Source: CAZIGM01 sp964538675
GTDB lineage: Bacteria > Bacillota > Bacilli > Tepidibacillales > Tepidibacillaceae
DNA: 7,726 nucleotides
Reading direction: 5' to 3'
Assembly (NCBI GenBank): GCA_964538675.1
Contig: CAZIGM010000069.1
Span: 1-7,726 of the forward strand
The translations under genes and the position numbers were made by a program. Every line of letters starts with the position of its first letter. Position 1 is the first letter of the stretch. Shown here in pieces: positions 1 to 6,949 of the stretch. Under the pieces are notes generated by a model. That model did not search any database. It saw only the letters and a list, made by a program, of their open reading frames with translations, and was not told the DNA's origin.

Positions 1-145
1 AAGAGTACAAGTCACGCTATTATGCTAAAGCATAAGTCGTGCTATGCCGCACTTAGGTATAATAATAGTGGTAGGAACGGATCTTACATAGACGTAAGTG
101 AGTACCAAAGATTTAAGCAGAAACGAAGAAATTGGGCATTTTCAA
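1..145 (+). mobile_element. Possible right end of an IS200/IS605-type element, perhaps with TnpB guide-RNA scaffold (partial)
   Basis: No convincing protein gene lies here. The stretch is dense in short hairpins: TTATGC/GCATAA (20-35), GTGC/GCAC (39-52) and CTTAC/GTAAG (83-98). It also has a near-direct repeat, AAGTCACGCTAT at 9-20 and AAGTCGTGCTAT at 34-45. Near its end comes a purine-rich 'AAGCAGAAACGAAGAAATTGG' type tail (115-135) and then TTTTCAA, ending with TCAA at 142-145. In IS200/IS605 elements such as IS608, the right end is hairpin-rich and is cut after a TCAA-like tetranucleotide. In TnpB systems the same end encodes the guide-RNA scaffold, with the guide read from the adjoining flank. 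By that reading the guide would start at 146. The composition is less AT-rich than the neighbouring genes. The transposase or TnpB gene would lie left of the window and is not visible. A decayed intergenic repeat is the main alternative. Confidence 0.3.
20..35. repeat. Perfect 6-bp inverted repeat, 4-base loop
   Basis: TTATGC (20-25) and GCATAA (30-35) are exact reverse complements separated by TAAA. No T-run follows on either strand, so it is not an intrinsic terminator. It is the tightest hairpin in the left-edge structured region and could be the kind of subterminal hairpin bound by a Y1 (TnpA) transposase, if that region is an IS200/IS605 end. Confidence 0.6.
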
Positions 146-157
146 CAGCCTGTGGTT

Positions 158-1261
158 TTATTCAGTCTCAACAATCTCTAGTGCTTTTTTAACTTCTAAT
201 TGAATTCTTTCGAGTTCATTTTGTTCAATCATAACATATGGATTTTCCCAATAAGATTCCATCTTTATAGTTTGTATATCACTTGATTTAATACCCTTAT
301 ACTTCCAAAATAAAGCATTTATCTCGTCAGAATCTATATTTATTTTTATATGTTCTCCTGCAATGTCTAATATCCCAAATATTTTACTTATTCCATTAAT
401 TGATACCAATTCATCAACAAATACTTTAATCAATTCTTGTTGTCTTTGATTTCTTTCAAAATCATTCGAATCGTTTCCATCTAAAGATTTTCGAAAACGC
501 GCAAAATCTAAAGCGTTTTCCCCATTCAAATTTTGCAACCCTTTATTTAGATTGATATAAGTTCCGTCAGCCGCAGAATAATAATACATATCACGGTCAA
601 CATAAACCTCTAATCCGCCTAATTGATCAATAATTGTTTTAAATCCCTGAAAATCAACTTTCACATAATATTCAATAGGAATATCAAGAAGGTCTGATAA
701 AATATCCATTAATAAAGTAGCTCCACTAACTGTAGATATTTGACCATTTTGCTCTTGTAGGATTCTTTCATGCTCTCCTTTTGCATATACACCATTTATT
801 TTATCGTAACCATAATTTGGTATATAAACTTTTGTATCTCTTGGTATTGAAAGTAAACTAACCTTTTCGGTAGATGGATTTACTATGCTAACAATTATTG
901 CATCTGTATTATTACTAATTGCACCTGGTCTTTGATCTAACCCAATTAGTAATACCGCAAACGATTGATCTTCTAGTTTAGGGTCATCAATAATTATTGG
1001 TTCCTGTTGCTGATTTGTATTATTTGTGGTTCCATTTTCTGTATTGTTTAAATTATTTTCTAAATCGTTAACATTTGGTTCGGAAATATTTTTTGTAAAT
1101 TTCCAGTAAGCATAACCAGTAAATGCTGATACACTAATTACTGTTAACGCTATAAACAATACAGACCACTTAAGAATTTTTTTTCTATATTCTTTTTTTC
1201 GTTTAACTCTGCTTAAATTTAAGTAGTGTTTTGCCCTCAAAAAGTACACTCTCCCAAACAT
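158..1261 (-). CDS. LytR-CpsA-Psr (LCP) family cell-wall polymer ligase
   Basis: A membrane-anchored enzyme expected to transfer undecaprenyl-linked anionic or capsular glycopolymers onto peptidoglycan on the outer face of the membrane. The 367-residue protein has a basic cytoplasmic tail (1-32), one transmembrane helix (about 33-53), an Asn/Thr/Gln-rich linker (61-88) and an LCP domain (about 98-288). Visible family motifs are LIGLDQR (105-111), NTDAIIV (118-124, Asp120), SIPRDT (138-143, Arg141), LDFARFR (251-257) and DFERNQRQQ (267-275). These supply the Arg/Asp residues that bind pyrophosphate lipid and Mg2+. About 80 residues follow the domain. It is the last gene of the likely typA-nfo-LCP operon, 30 bases after nfo. 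The start is uncertain. The ATG at 1261 has no clear SD, whereas an in-frame TTG at codon 8 (start base 1240) has GGGAG about 10 bases upstream. The family call is firm; the polymer substrate and paralogue (TagT/U/V, LytR, CpsA-like) cannot be assigned. Confidence 0.93.
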   Translation of the reverse strand: MFGRVYFLRAKHYLNLSRVKRKKEYRKKILKWSVLFIALTVISVSAFTGYAYWKFTKNISEPNVNDLENNLNNTENGTTNNTNQQQEPIIIDDPKLEDQSFAVLLIGLDQRPGAISNNTDAIIVSIVNPSTEKVSLLSIPRDTKVYIPNYGYDKINGVYAKGEHERILQEQNGQISTVSGATLLMDILSDLLDIPIEYYVKVDFQGFKTIIDQLGGLEVYVDRDMYYYSAADGTYINLNKGLQNLNGENALDFARFRKSLDGNDSNDFERNQRQQELIKVFVDELVSINGISKIFGILDIAGEHIKINIDSDEINALFWKYKGIKSSDIQTIKMESYWENPYVMIEQNELERIQLEVKKALEIVETE

Positions 1262-1291
1262 AATTCTTAATGAATTATATATACCTAATTA

Positions 1292-2137
1292 TTAATTATT
1301 ATCTACTTTATTCTTTAGCTCATGTAAATATAATATCTCATCTTTATATTCTTCTTCTCTCTCAACTGGAGTTTCCAATACAAAAGGTATACTATTAAGT
1401 TTTTCACATTGTAAAAATTTTTGCAATGCTTTTGCTCCAATTTCACCTTTACCTATTTTTTCATGACGATCCTTCTTACTATTAAAAGGCATTTTGCTAT
1501 CATTAATATGAATAATCATTAAATGTTTTAAATATCCAATATCTTCAACAAACTCAATAAATTGACTGAATTTATCTTCATTCCATATACCCGCAGCATA
1601 AGCATGACATGTATCAAAACAAAATCCTATTTTTTCTGGATATTTTGTACGATTTCTTATATTTAATAATTCAATAGGATCAAAACCTAATTCTGTACCT
1701 TGCCCAGCAGTATTTTCTAATAATAATTTTGCCGAACCTTTATACTGTTCAAGAATTAGATCAAGTGTCTCAACCATTCTATTAATTCCATATTCTTCGC
1801 CTTCACCTACATGTTTTCCACAATGTACAATTGCACCTATTGAACCATAAGCCTCTGCAATATTTAAATCCTCAACAAGTGATCGGATAGAAGCCTTTTG
1901 AAGATCGGTTTTCGGTGTAGATAAATTGGTGATATATGGCGTATGACATACCACCGATAAATTATGCTTACGGCAAAAATTTTTTCCTTTATTGGCATCA
2001 TCAATATCCAACGTTTTTGCTCTTAATGACCGTGGATTTTTTGTGAAAATTTGAAAAACTTCTGCACCTAACTCATGTGCTTTTTCTGCAGCATTATAAA
2101 AACCTTTAGACACACTTATGTGGCAACCAAATTGCAT
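1292..2137 (-). CDS. nfo: Endonuclease IV (AP endonuclease)
   Basis: Cleaves the DNA backbone 5' of abasic sites and trims blocked 3' ends in base-excision repair in the cytoplasm. The 281-residue length is normal for the family. It is a single TIM-barrel AP-endonuclease-2 domain. All nine expected trinuclear-zinc ligands are present in order: His65 (in CHTPY), His105 (VHCGKH), Glu141 (LLENTAG), Asp175 and His178 (FDTCHAYAAG), His210 (IHINDSK), Asp223 and His225 (KDRHEKIG) and Glu255 (LETP). The family signatures FDTCHAYAAG and DRHEKIGKGEIG are both intact. The start is the ATG at 2137, supported by AGGGGG seven bases upstream. It lies 15 bases after the typA stop and 30 before the LCP gene, so it is probably co-transcribed with both. 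I see no truncation or missing active-site residue, and the enzyme should be active. Confidence 0.97.
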   Translation of the reverse strand: MQFGCHISVSKGFYNAAEKAHELGAEVFQIFTKNPRSLRAKTLDIDDANKGKNFCRKHNLSVVCHTPYITNLSTPKTDLQKASIRSLVEDLNIAEAYGSIGAIVHCGKHVGEGEEYGINRMVETLDLILEQYKGSAKLLLENTAGQGTELGFDPIELLNIRNRTKYPEKIGFCFDTCHAYAAGIWNEDKFSQFIEFVEDIGYLKHLMIIHINDSKMPFNSKKDRHEKIGKGEIGAKALQKFLQCEKLNSIPFVLETPVEREEEYKDEILYLHELKNKVDNN

Positions 2138-2144
2138 ATAAATG

Positions 2145-2150
2145 CCCCCT
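2145..2150 (-). promoter_or_regulatory. Ribosome binding site of nfo
   Basis: Read on the minus strand, AGGGGG lies 7 bases before the nfo ATG, in the 15-base typA-nfo gap. It confirms the nfo start and shows that nfo has its own translation signal within the shared transcript. Confidence 0.75.
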
Positions 2151-2152
2151 AA

Positions 2153-3982
2153 TTAATAATTTTGTTTTTTTTGTTTTTCGTATTTATCCCTTTCAGATTT
2201 CTTTAAATACTTTTTACGTAATCTTATAGACTGAGGTGTTATTTCGCAATACTCATCATCACTTAAATACTCTAAAGCAGCTTCAAGAGTTAATATTTTA
2301 GGCGATTTCATTTTTACAGTTTCTTCTTTAGTTGCAGACCTTACATTAGTAACATGTTTCTCTTTACATATATTAATTATGATATCATTATCCCTATTGT
2401 GTTCGCCAACAATCATTCCTTCGTAAATATCTACACCATTTTTCACAAAAAGAACTCCTCTATCTTCAATAGATAGTATACCATATATGGTAGATACACC
2501 AGTATCTGAAGAAACAAGTACCCCTGCATGTCTTCCACCTATCTCAGAATCAATAACACGTTGAAAAGAATCAAAAGAATGATTTAAAATACCATAACCA
2601 CGTGTTAATGATAAAAATTCTGTTCGATATCCTATTAAGCCCCTTGAAGGTATGTTAAATTCCAAACGTAATTGGTTAAAACCTAAATGAGTTATATTTA
2701 ACATTTCTGCTTTTCTGGTTCCTAAACTTTCCATAACTGCACCCATATATTCTTCAGGTATATCAATAATCAATTTCTCAATTGGTTCCATCTTTTTTCC
2801 ATCAACTTCTTTAATAATAACCTCTGGTTTTGATACTTGTAATTCATATCCTTCACGTCTCATATTTTCAATTAGAATAGATAGATGTAATTCCCCTCTA
2901 CCTGATACAATAAAAGCATCAGGGCTTTCTGTCTCATTCACCTTTAAGCTTACATCCTTCTCCAATTCAATAAATAATCGTTCCCTTAATTTTCTGGATG
3001 TTATATATTTTCCTTCACGCCCTGCGAAAGGACTATTATTAACTAAAAAAGTCATCTGTAATGTTGGTTCATCAATATGTAATAAAGGAAGAGCTTCTGG
3101 ATAATCAACATCAGAAATTGTTTCTCCAACATTTATTCCGTCAATGCCAGCTATAGCTATAATATCGCCAGCTTTTGCCTCATCTATCTCTATTTTCTTC
3201 AAACCTTTAAAACCATATAATTTTGACACTCTAGAGTTTTTTATAGAACCGTCTCTTGTAATAACAGCTACTGATTGATTCTTCTTAATTGTTCCACGTT
3301 GTACCTTACCAATCCCAATTCGTCCAAGATACTCATTATAATCAAGTAACGTAACTTGAAATTGAAGGGTACTATTATAATCTACATTCGGAGCTGGTAT
3401 ATATTCAATTATTGCATCAAACAAAGGTTTCATATCATTGGAAAGATTATTATGTTCATTCCCACTAACTCCCTTTATTGCAGAAGCATATACTACAGGA
3501 AAATCTAATTGATTATCGTCAGCTCCTAATTCAATAAAAAGATCTAAAATTTCATCTTCTACTTCTAAAGGTCTTGCATTTTCTCGATCAATTTTATTAA
3601 TAACAACAATCGGTGTAAGCCCTGCTTCTAAAGCTTTTCTTAAAACAAATTTTGTTTGTGGCATACTACCCTCAAAAGCATCTACAACTAATAATACACC
3701 ATCAACCATTTTCATAATTCGTTCGACTTCCCCACTAAAATCAGCGTGACCTGGTGTATCAATAATATTAATAACTCTATCTTTATAATTAACTGCAGTA
3801 TTTTTAGCTAAAATGGTTATTCCTCGTTCTCTCTCCAAAGCATTTGAATCCATCATTCTTTCTTCTAAATGTTCGTTCTCTCTAAATATTCCTGACTGAG
3901 CTAATAATTTATCTACTAAAGTAGTTTTTCCATGATCTACATGAGCAATTATAGCTATATTTCGTATTTCATTTCGATTCAT
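2153..3982 (-). CDS. typA: Translational GTPase TypA/BipA
   Basis: A ribosome-associated GTPase of the EF-G/LepA class, linked in known species to ribosome assembly, cold growth and stress adaptation. I place the start at base 3982 (609 residues), because AAGGAG lies 6 bases upstream. An in-frame ATG at 4003 would add 7 residues (616 in total) but has no SD. Using 609-residue numbering, the G domain shows AHVDHGKTT (G1, 13-21), ERGIT (G2, ending at 56), DTPGH (G3, 75-79), NKID (G4, 129-132) and a SAIKG-type G5. Domain II follows, then an EF-G domain III-like region beginning near TLQMTFLVNNSPFAGREGKY. An EF-G domain V-like part (EYMGAVMESLGTRKAEM) and the TypA-specific C-terminal domain (SRGLIGYRTEFLSLTRGYG) come next. 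The protein ends in a basic Lys/Gln/Asn tail. The length is typical for TypA and all motifs are intact. It is the first gene of the likely typA-nfo-LCP operon. Confidence 0.97.
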   Translation of the reverse strand: MNRNEIRNIAIIAHVDHGKTTLVDKLLAQSGIFRENEHLEERMMDSNALERERGITILAKNTAVNYKDRVINIIDTPGHADFSGEVERIMKMVDGVLLVVDAFEGSMPQTKFVLRKALEAGLTPIVVINKIDRENARPLEVEDEILDLFIELGADDNQLDFPVVYASAIKGVSGNEHNNLSNDMKPLFDAIIEYIPAPNVDYNSTLQFQVTLLDYNEYLGRIGIGKVQRGTIKKNQSVAVITRDGSIKNSRVSKLYGFKGLKKIEIDEAKAGDIIAIAGIDGINVGETISDVDYPEALPLLHIDEPTLQMTFLVNNSPFAGREGKYITSRKLRERLFIELEKDVSLKVNETESPDAFIVSGRGELHLSILIENMRREGYELQVSKPEVIIKEVDGKKMEPIEKLIIDIPEEYMGAVMESLGTRKAEMLNITHLGFNQLRLEFNIPSRGLIGYRTEFLSLTRGYGILNHSFDSFQRVIDSEIGGRHAGVLVSSDTGVSTIYGILSIEDRGVLFVKNGVDIYEGMIVGEHNRDNDIIINICKEKHVTNVRSATKEETVKMKSPKILTLEAALEYLSDDEYCEITPQSIRLRKKYLKKSERDKYEKQKKQNY

Positions 3983-3988
3983 CTTTTT

Positions 3989-3994
3989 CTCCTT
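3989..3994 (-). promoter_or_regulatory. Ribosome binding site of typA; decides the start
   Basis: On the minus strand AAGGAG is followed by six bases (AAAAAG) and then ATG at 3982. The upstream in-frame ATG at 4003 is preceded by TTGCTAAGTGC, with no SD. The downstream ATG is therefore preferred, giving the normal TypA N-terminus MNRNEIRNIAII. Confidence 0.85.
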
Positions 3995-4040
3995 CTTTAT
4001 CATGCACTTAGCAATAATAGCGTTTTAGAATAATTAACAT

Positions 4041-4064
4041 AAAAAACGCCCATAAAAAGGCGTT
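4041..4064 (-). terminator. Rho-independent terminator (minus strand), after korB and ahead of typA
   Basis: Read on the minus strand, the stem AACGCC (4064-4059), an 8-base loop TTTTTATG and GGCGTT (4050-4045) run into TTTT (4044-4041). This gives six consecutive Ts counting the end of the stem. The plus-strand reading has no T-run, so it works in the minus direction only. It lies 94 bases beyond the korB stop and 58 bases before the typA start. The simplest role is to end the korA-korB transcript. It is, however, also downstream of the best typA promoter candidate (4085-4113), so it may act within the typA leader. The stem is short, so efficiency is uncertain. Confidence 0.7.
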
Positions 4065-4084
4065 ATAGCTTTATACAATTATTT

Positions 4085-4113
4085 ATTATATTACTTTGTC
4101 ATTTTACAAACAA
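4085..4113 (-). promoter_or_regulatory. Candidate sigma-A promoter for the typA operon
   Basis: On the minus strand a perfect -10 TATAAT (4090-4085) lies 17 bases downstream of TTGTTT (4113-4108), a partial -35 with the conserved TTG. Transcription would begin near 4078, giving a leader of about 95 bases that contains the hairpin-plus-T-run at 4041-4064. A second, weaker candidate has TATTAT as the -10 just upstream of typA (about 4014-4019) with a poor -35 (TTATGT, 17-base spacer). It would start downstream of the terminator. Which one is used cannot be told from sequence. Confidence 0.5.
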
Positions 4114-4157
4114 GATAATTAATTTAATTTAAAAATAACTAAGATATTAAATAACAA

Positions 4158-5027
4158 TTATTGGTACCTATATATGCTTTTAATATTATTTATATCTTCA
4201 TCAGGAATTGATAAAGCAAGTTCTGTTGTAGGAATTGTTGTAGCACCTATCATTATTTCATGATAAATTGGTCGCTCTTCAGTGTATAAAACTCCTGTAA
4301 CTATGCTTTGATAATCTTCTAATACTTTCAGAGCAGCAAATTTATCATTAACATTATACATACTATTATTATCAAGATTATAAATGTGTTCTTTAAACCA
4401 TTCATATGTGTTTATTTTATTAAATGATACACATGGGCTAAAAATGTTTATATGTGAAAATCCTTGATGTTTTATACCCTGTTCAAACATTTCTGTCATC
4501 TGAACAATATCACCAGCATAAGCTTGAGCTACAAAACTAGCACCATTAATTATTGCTGAATGCAAAGGACGAATTGGTTCTTCTGCAGATCCTTCAGGTG
4601 AAGTTTTTGACTTAAATCCTTTTGGGCTTACTGGTGATGTTTGTCCTGTAGTTAAACCATATATATGGTTGTCCATAACAATATAAGTAATATCTATATT
4701 TCTTCTTAAAGTATGCATAAAATGCCCTAACCCAATTCCATAACCATCCCCATCCCCGCCTGCAGCTATAACTGTCAAATCCTGATTGGTTAATTTAACT
4801 CCTGTAGCGACTGGCAAAGTCCTACCATGTAAACCATGAAAACCATAAGAATTAAAATGTTGACTAAGTTTACTTGAGCATCCTATTCCTGTTACTAAAA
4901 CTATATTATCAGGATTTAAACCAAGATTAGTTGCAGCTTTTTGTAATGCTGCGAGAACGGCATAATCTCCACAGCCGGGACACCACGAAGGTTTTTGTTC
5001 AATTCTAAAATCATTTACTGTTCTCAT
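4158..5027 (-). CDS. korB: 2-oxoacid:ferredoxin oxidoreductase, beta subunit
   Basis: The TPP-binding subunit of an enzyme that converts a 2-oxoacid and CoA to acyl-CoA and CO2 while reducing ferredoxin. Its 289 residues fit the two-subunit KorAB type. Four cysteines in the positions expected for the single [4Fe-4S] cluster are present: Cys16 and Cys19 (WCPGCGD), Cys50 (GIGCSS) and Cys199 (SPCVSFN). The TPP/Mg motif runs from GDGDG (91-95) to DNHIYGLTTGQTSP (119-132), with Asn120 as the probable metal ligand. The ATG at 5027 overlaps the korA stop as ATGA, so translation is likely coupled. An AAAGGAG SD sits about 11 bases upstream inside the korA end. 2-oxoglutarate is the commonest substrate for this subtype, but pyruvate or a broad 2-oxoacid range cannot be excluded from sequence. 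Confidence 0.94.
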   Translation of the reverse strand: MRTVNDFRIEQKPSWCPGCGDYAVLAALQKAATNLGLNPDNIVLVTGIGCSSKLSQHFNSYGFHGLHGRTLPVATGVKLTNQDLTVIAAGGDGDGYGIGLGHFMHTLRRNIDITYIVMDNHIYGLTTGQTSPVSPKGFKSKTSPEGSAEEPIRPLHSAIINGASFVAQAYAGDIVQMTEMFEQGIKHQGFSHINIFSPCVSFNKINTYEWFKEHIYNLDNNSMYNVNDKFAALKVLEDYQSIVTGVLYTEERPIYHEIMIGATTIPTTELALSIPDEDINNIKSIYRYQ

Positions 5028-6787
5028 ATTAATATATACTCCTTTTCTTTCTTATAGCTCTTAACCTCATCAACTATTTTTTTAACTGTAAAAGGATTGC
5101 CATCATATTTTAAAATGCTATTTAATTTTTCATGTTGATTAACTTCTCTTTTTATTAATTGTTTTAATTGTCCTGTAGCATTGTTTTCTATAATAAATAC
5201 ATTAACTGCCTTGTTAATTATTTCCTCCACGCTTTTTTGTGGAAAAGGATGTAATATTTTTAATTGCAAGTGAGCAATCTTATTTTCTATCTTTAATATT
5301 TCATAAGCTTCATTTATTTGTGCATAAGTAGAACCAAAACCTATCAATAATGTTTCTATCTCTTTTTCACCTGAAAAATAAATTCCTAATTCATCGGGAT
5401 TAAAAAAATTTAGCTTGTTTAATCTTTTATTCATCATTTTAATTCTCATGTCAGTGTCCTCTATCTCAAAGCCCGTCTCTTCATGTTCATTTCCTAAAGC
5501 CACAAAGCGTCCATTTTTTTGACCTGGAATAGAACGTGGGGATATTCCTTTCTCACTATTTAAATCATAACGTTTGTATTCGCCTTTACCTAGTTTTAAT
5601 AAATTTTCATTATCCATCAATTTACCACGATTGATTTGAATTTTATTAAAATCTAAATCTTTTGTAGATTTTTTTGACATACCCATAAACATATCTGTAG
5701 CAACAATCACTGGACATTGATACTCATCGGCTAAATTAAATGCATGTTGAATATCATAAAAGGTTTCTTCAATTGTCATAGGTGTCATAACTATTCTCGG
5801 GATTTCTCCATGTGAGCCATATATTATTTCATTTATATCAGACTGTTCTGTTTTAGTAGGTAATCCAGTTGCAGGACCACCTCTTTGTACATTTACAATA
5901 ACAAGAGGTGTTTCAGAAATTCCTGCTAAACCAATTGATTCCATCATTAATGATAAACCCGGACCAGATGTTGATGTCATTGATCTTACACCAGTATAAT
6001 TGCCACCTATAGCCATCATACAAGCCGCAATCTCGTCCTCAGCTTGAATTACTTTTCCACCATATTTCGGAAAATTTGCTATAGCGTTATACATGATTTC
6101 AGTAGCAGGAGTTATTGGATAAGCCGCCAAAAAACGACATCCACCATTTAAAGCTCCTATACCTACAGCTTCATTTCCTGTAATAAATATATTCTTATTT
6201 TTATCTCCTAAATTTTTAGGTAACTCATATGTTATATCTGAAAAATGTTCTTTAAAATAATCATATCCTATCTTTATAGCCCTTTGGTTTGCGGAAATAA
6301 TTTTCTCACCTTTTTTAGCAAAAACATCTTTAATTACGTCATAAAAAATTTCTACGTCTAAACCAACCGATGCACAACTTGCACCAGTTGCTACCATATT
6401 TTTCATTATCGAATTGCCTAACTCCTTTGCTGTCTCAAATAATGGAAGTGGACATATATTAATTTTTTTACTTTTAAAATCAATATCTAAATCAAATCTA
6501 CTTGAATCATACATTAACGTTGATCCATCAGTTAATTCATGAAAATTTTCATCTACTGTTCTTTGATCAAAAGCAATCAGTATATCCAAATCATCTCCCT
6601 GATAATTTATTGCCTCTGAAGCTATTCTCACTTTATAATTTGTATGACCACCCTTTACCAATGACATAAAATGACGATAAGCAAATAAATAATATCCCAT
6701 TCTATTCAAGGCTATTGCAAATATTTCTCCAGTACTATCAATTCCTTCTCCTTGAGCTCCTCCGACTTTCCATTTCAAATCATTCAT
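5024..6787 (-). CDS. korA: 2-oxoacid:ferredoxin oxidoreductase, fused gamma-alpha subunit
   Basis: Partner of KorB in oxidative decarboxylation of 2-oxoacids with ferredoxin as acceptor (cytoplasm). The 587-residue chain is a natural fusion. The N-terminal gamma domain (about 1-185) has GGAQGEGIDSTGEIF (9-23) and the SLVKGGHTNYKVR loop (42-54). The alpha pyrimidine-binding domain (about 198-390) carries GNEAVGIGAL (204-213), YPITPATE (223-230), TSTSGPG (271-277) and QRGGPATGLPTKTEQSD (301-317). The C-terminal transketolase-like CoA-side domain (about 470-587) includes LLIGFGSTYAQINEA. No ferredoxin domain or delta subunit is encoded nearby, as in the short KorAB class known from Bacillales and haloarchaea. 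The start is ATG at 6787, with GGGGTGG six bases upstream. It is the first gene of the korA-korB operon, divergent from the decarboxylase gene. YPITPATE differs from the frequent YPITPSTE by one small residue. Confidence 0.94.
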   Translation of the reverse strand: MNDLKWKVGGAQGEGIDSTGEIFAIALNRMGYYLFAYRHFMSLVKGGHTNYKVRIASEAINYQGDDLDILIAFDQRTVDENFHELTDGSTLMYDSSRFDLDIDFKSKKINICPLPLFETAKELGNSIMKNMVATGASCASVGLDVEIFYDVIKDVFAKKGEKIISANQRAIKIGYDYFKEHFSDITYELPKNLGDKNKNIFITGNEAVGIGALNGGCRFLAAYPITPATEIMYNAIANFPKYGGKVIQAEDEIAACMMAIGGNYTGVRSMTSTSGPGLSLMMESIGLAGISETPLVIVNVQRGGPATGLPTKTEQSDINEIIYGSHGEIPRIVMTPMTIEETFYDIQHAFNLADEYQCPVIVATDMFMGMSKKSTKDLDFNKIQINRGKLMDNENLLKLGKGEYKRYDLNSEKGISPRSIPGQKNGRFVALGNEHEETGFEIEDTDMRIKMMNKRLNKLNFFNPDELGIYFSGEKEIETLLIGFGSTYAQINEAYEILKIENKIAHLQLKILHPFPQKSVEEIINKAVNVFIIENNATGQLKQLIKREVNQHEKLNSILKYDGNPFTVKKIVDEVKSYKKEKEYILI

Positions 6788-6793
6788 AAAAAA

Positions 6794-6800
6794 CCACCCC
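6794..6800 (-). promoter_or_regulatory. Ribosome binding site of korA
   Basis: GGGGTGG on the minus strand lies six bases before the ATG at 6787 and supports that start. Nearly all of the surrounding 100 bases are A or T, so the G-run stands out. Confidence 0.7.
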
Positions 6801-6890
6801 GCAAAATTAAATAATTTAATACTTATAATTTATCCAAATTTTTATTTTTCATTTAAAATGTAAATAATTAATTAAAGTATTATTTTCCTA

Positions 6891-6918
6891 TTGCAACTAA
6901 ATAAAAAAATGTTATACT
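6891..6918 (+). promoter_or_regulatory. Extended -10 sigma-A promoter for the decarboxylase gene
   Basis: TTGCAA (6891-6896) is a 4-of-6 match to TTGACA. It is followed by 16 bases and then TATACT (6913-6918), preceded by TG at 6910-6911, which makes an extended -10 (TGTTATACT). Transcription should begin near 6925, about 30 bases before the TTG start. A second TATACT at 6929-6934 would place the start inside the SD and is less likely to be used. Confidence 0.65.
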
Positions 6919-6936
6919 CATCATTGTTTATACTAT

Positions 6937-6949
6937 AGAAAGAGTGATG
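6937..6949 (+). promoter_or_regulatory. Ribosome binding site supporting the TTG start
   Basis: AGAAAGAGTGATG resembles the full anti-SD complement (AGAAAGGAGGTGATC) with two Gs missing. Its AAAGAG core ends 10 bases before TTG at 6955. No in-frame ATG or GTG exists upstream in this open frame near the promoter start, so TTG is the likely initiator. An out-of-frame ATG (6947) reads only three codons before TGA. Confidence 0.6.

Noticed and set aside
20..98. Hairpins as an intrinsic terminator for the LCP gene
   Set aside because: None of the stems is followed by a T-run on the minus strand, so no terminator for the typA-nfo-LCP operon can be supported inside the window.
1..192. Open plus-strand frame 1 of 63 codons running in from the left edge to a TAA at 190-192
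   Set aside because: It has no recognisable motif (no DRDxNAA or zinc-ribbon as expected for a TnpB C-terminus), overlaps the LCP gene antisense for its last part, and lies over hairpins that better suit an RNA or element end.
1020..1080. Asn/Thr/Gln-rich low-complexity stretch as a repeat or insertion
   Set aside because: It is in frame and sits between the membrane helix and the LCP domain, where flexible linkers are normal. There is no exact nucleotide repeat unit.
3983..4003. Seven-residue N-terminal extension of TypA (MIKKEKK) from the ATG at 4003
   Set aside because: There is no SD before that ATG. AAGGAG lies within the extension, correctly placed for the ATG at 3982, which gives the standard TypA N-terminus.
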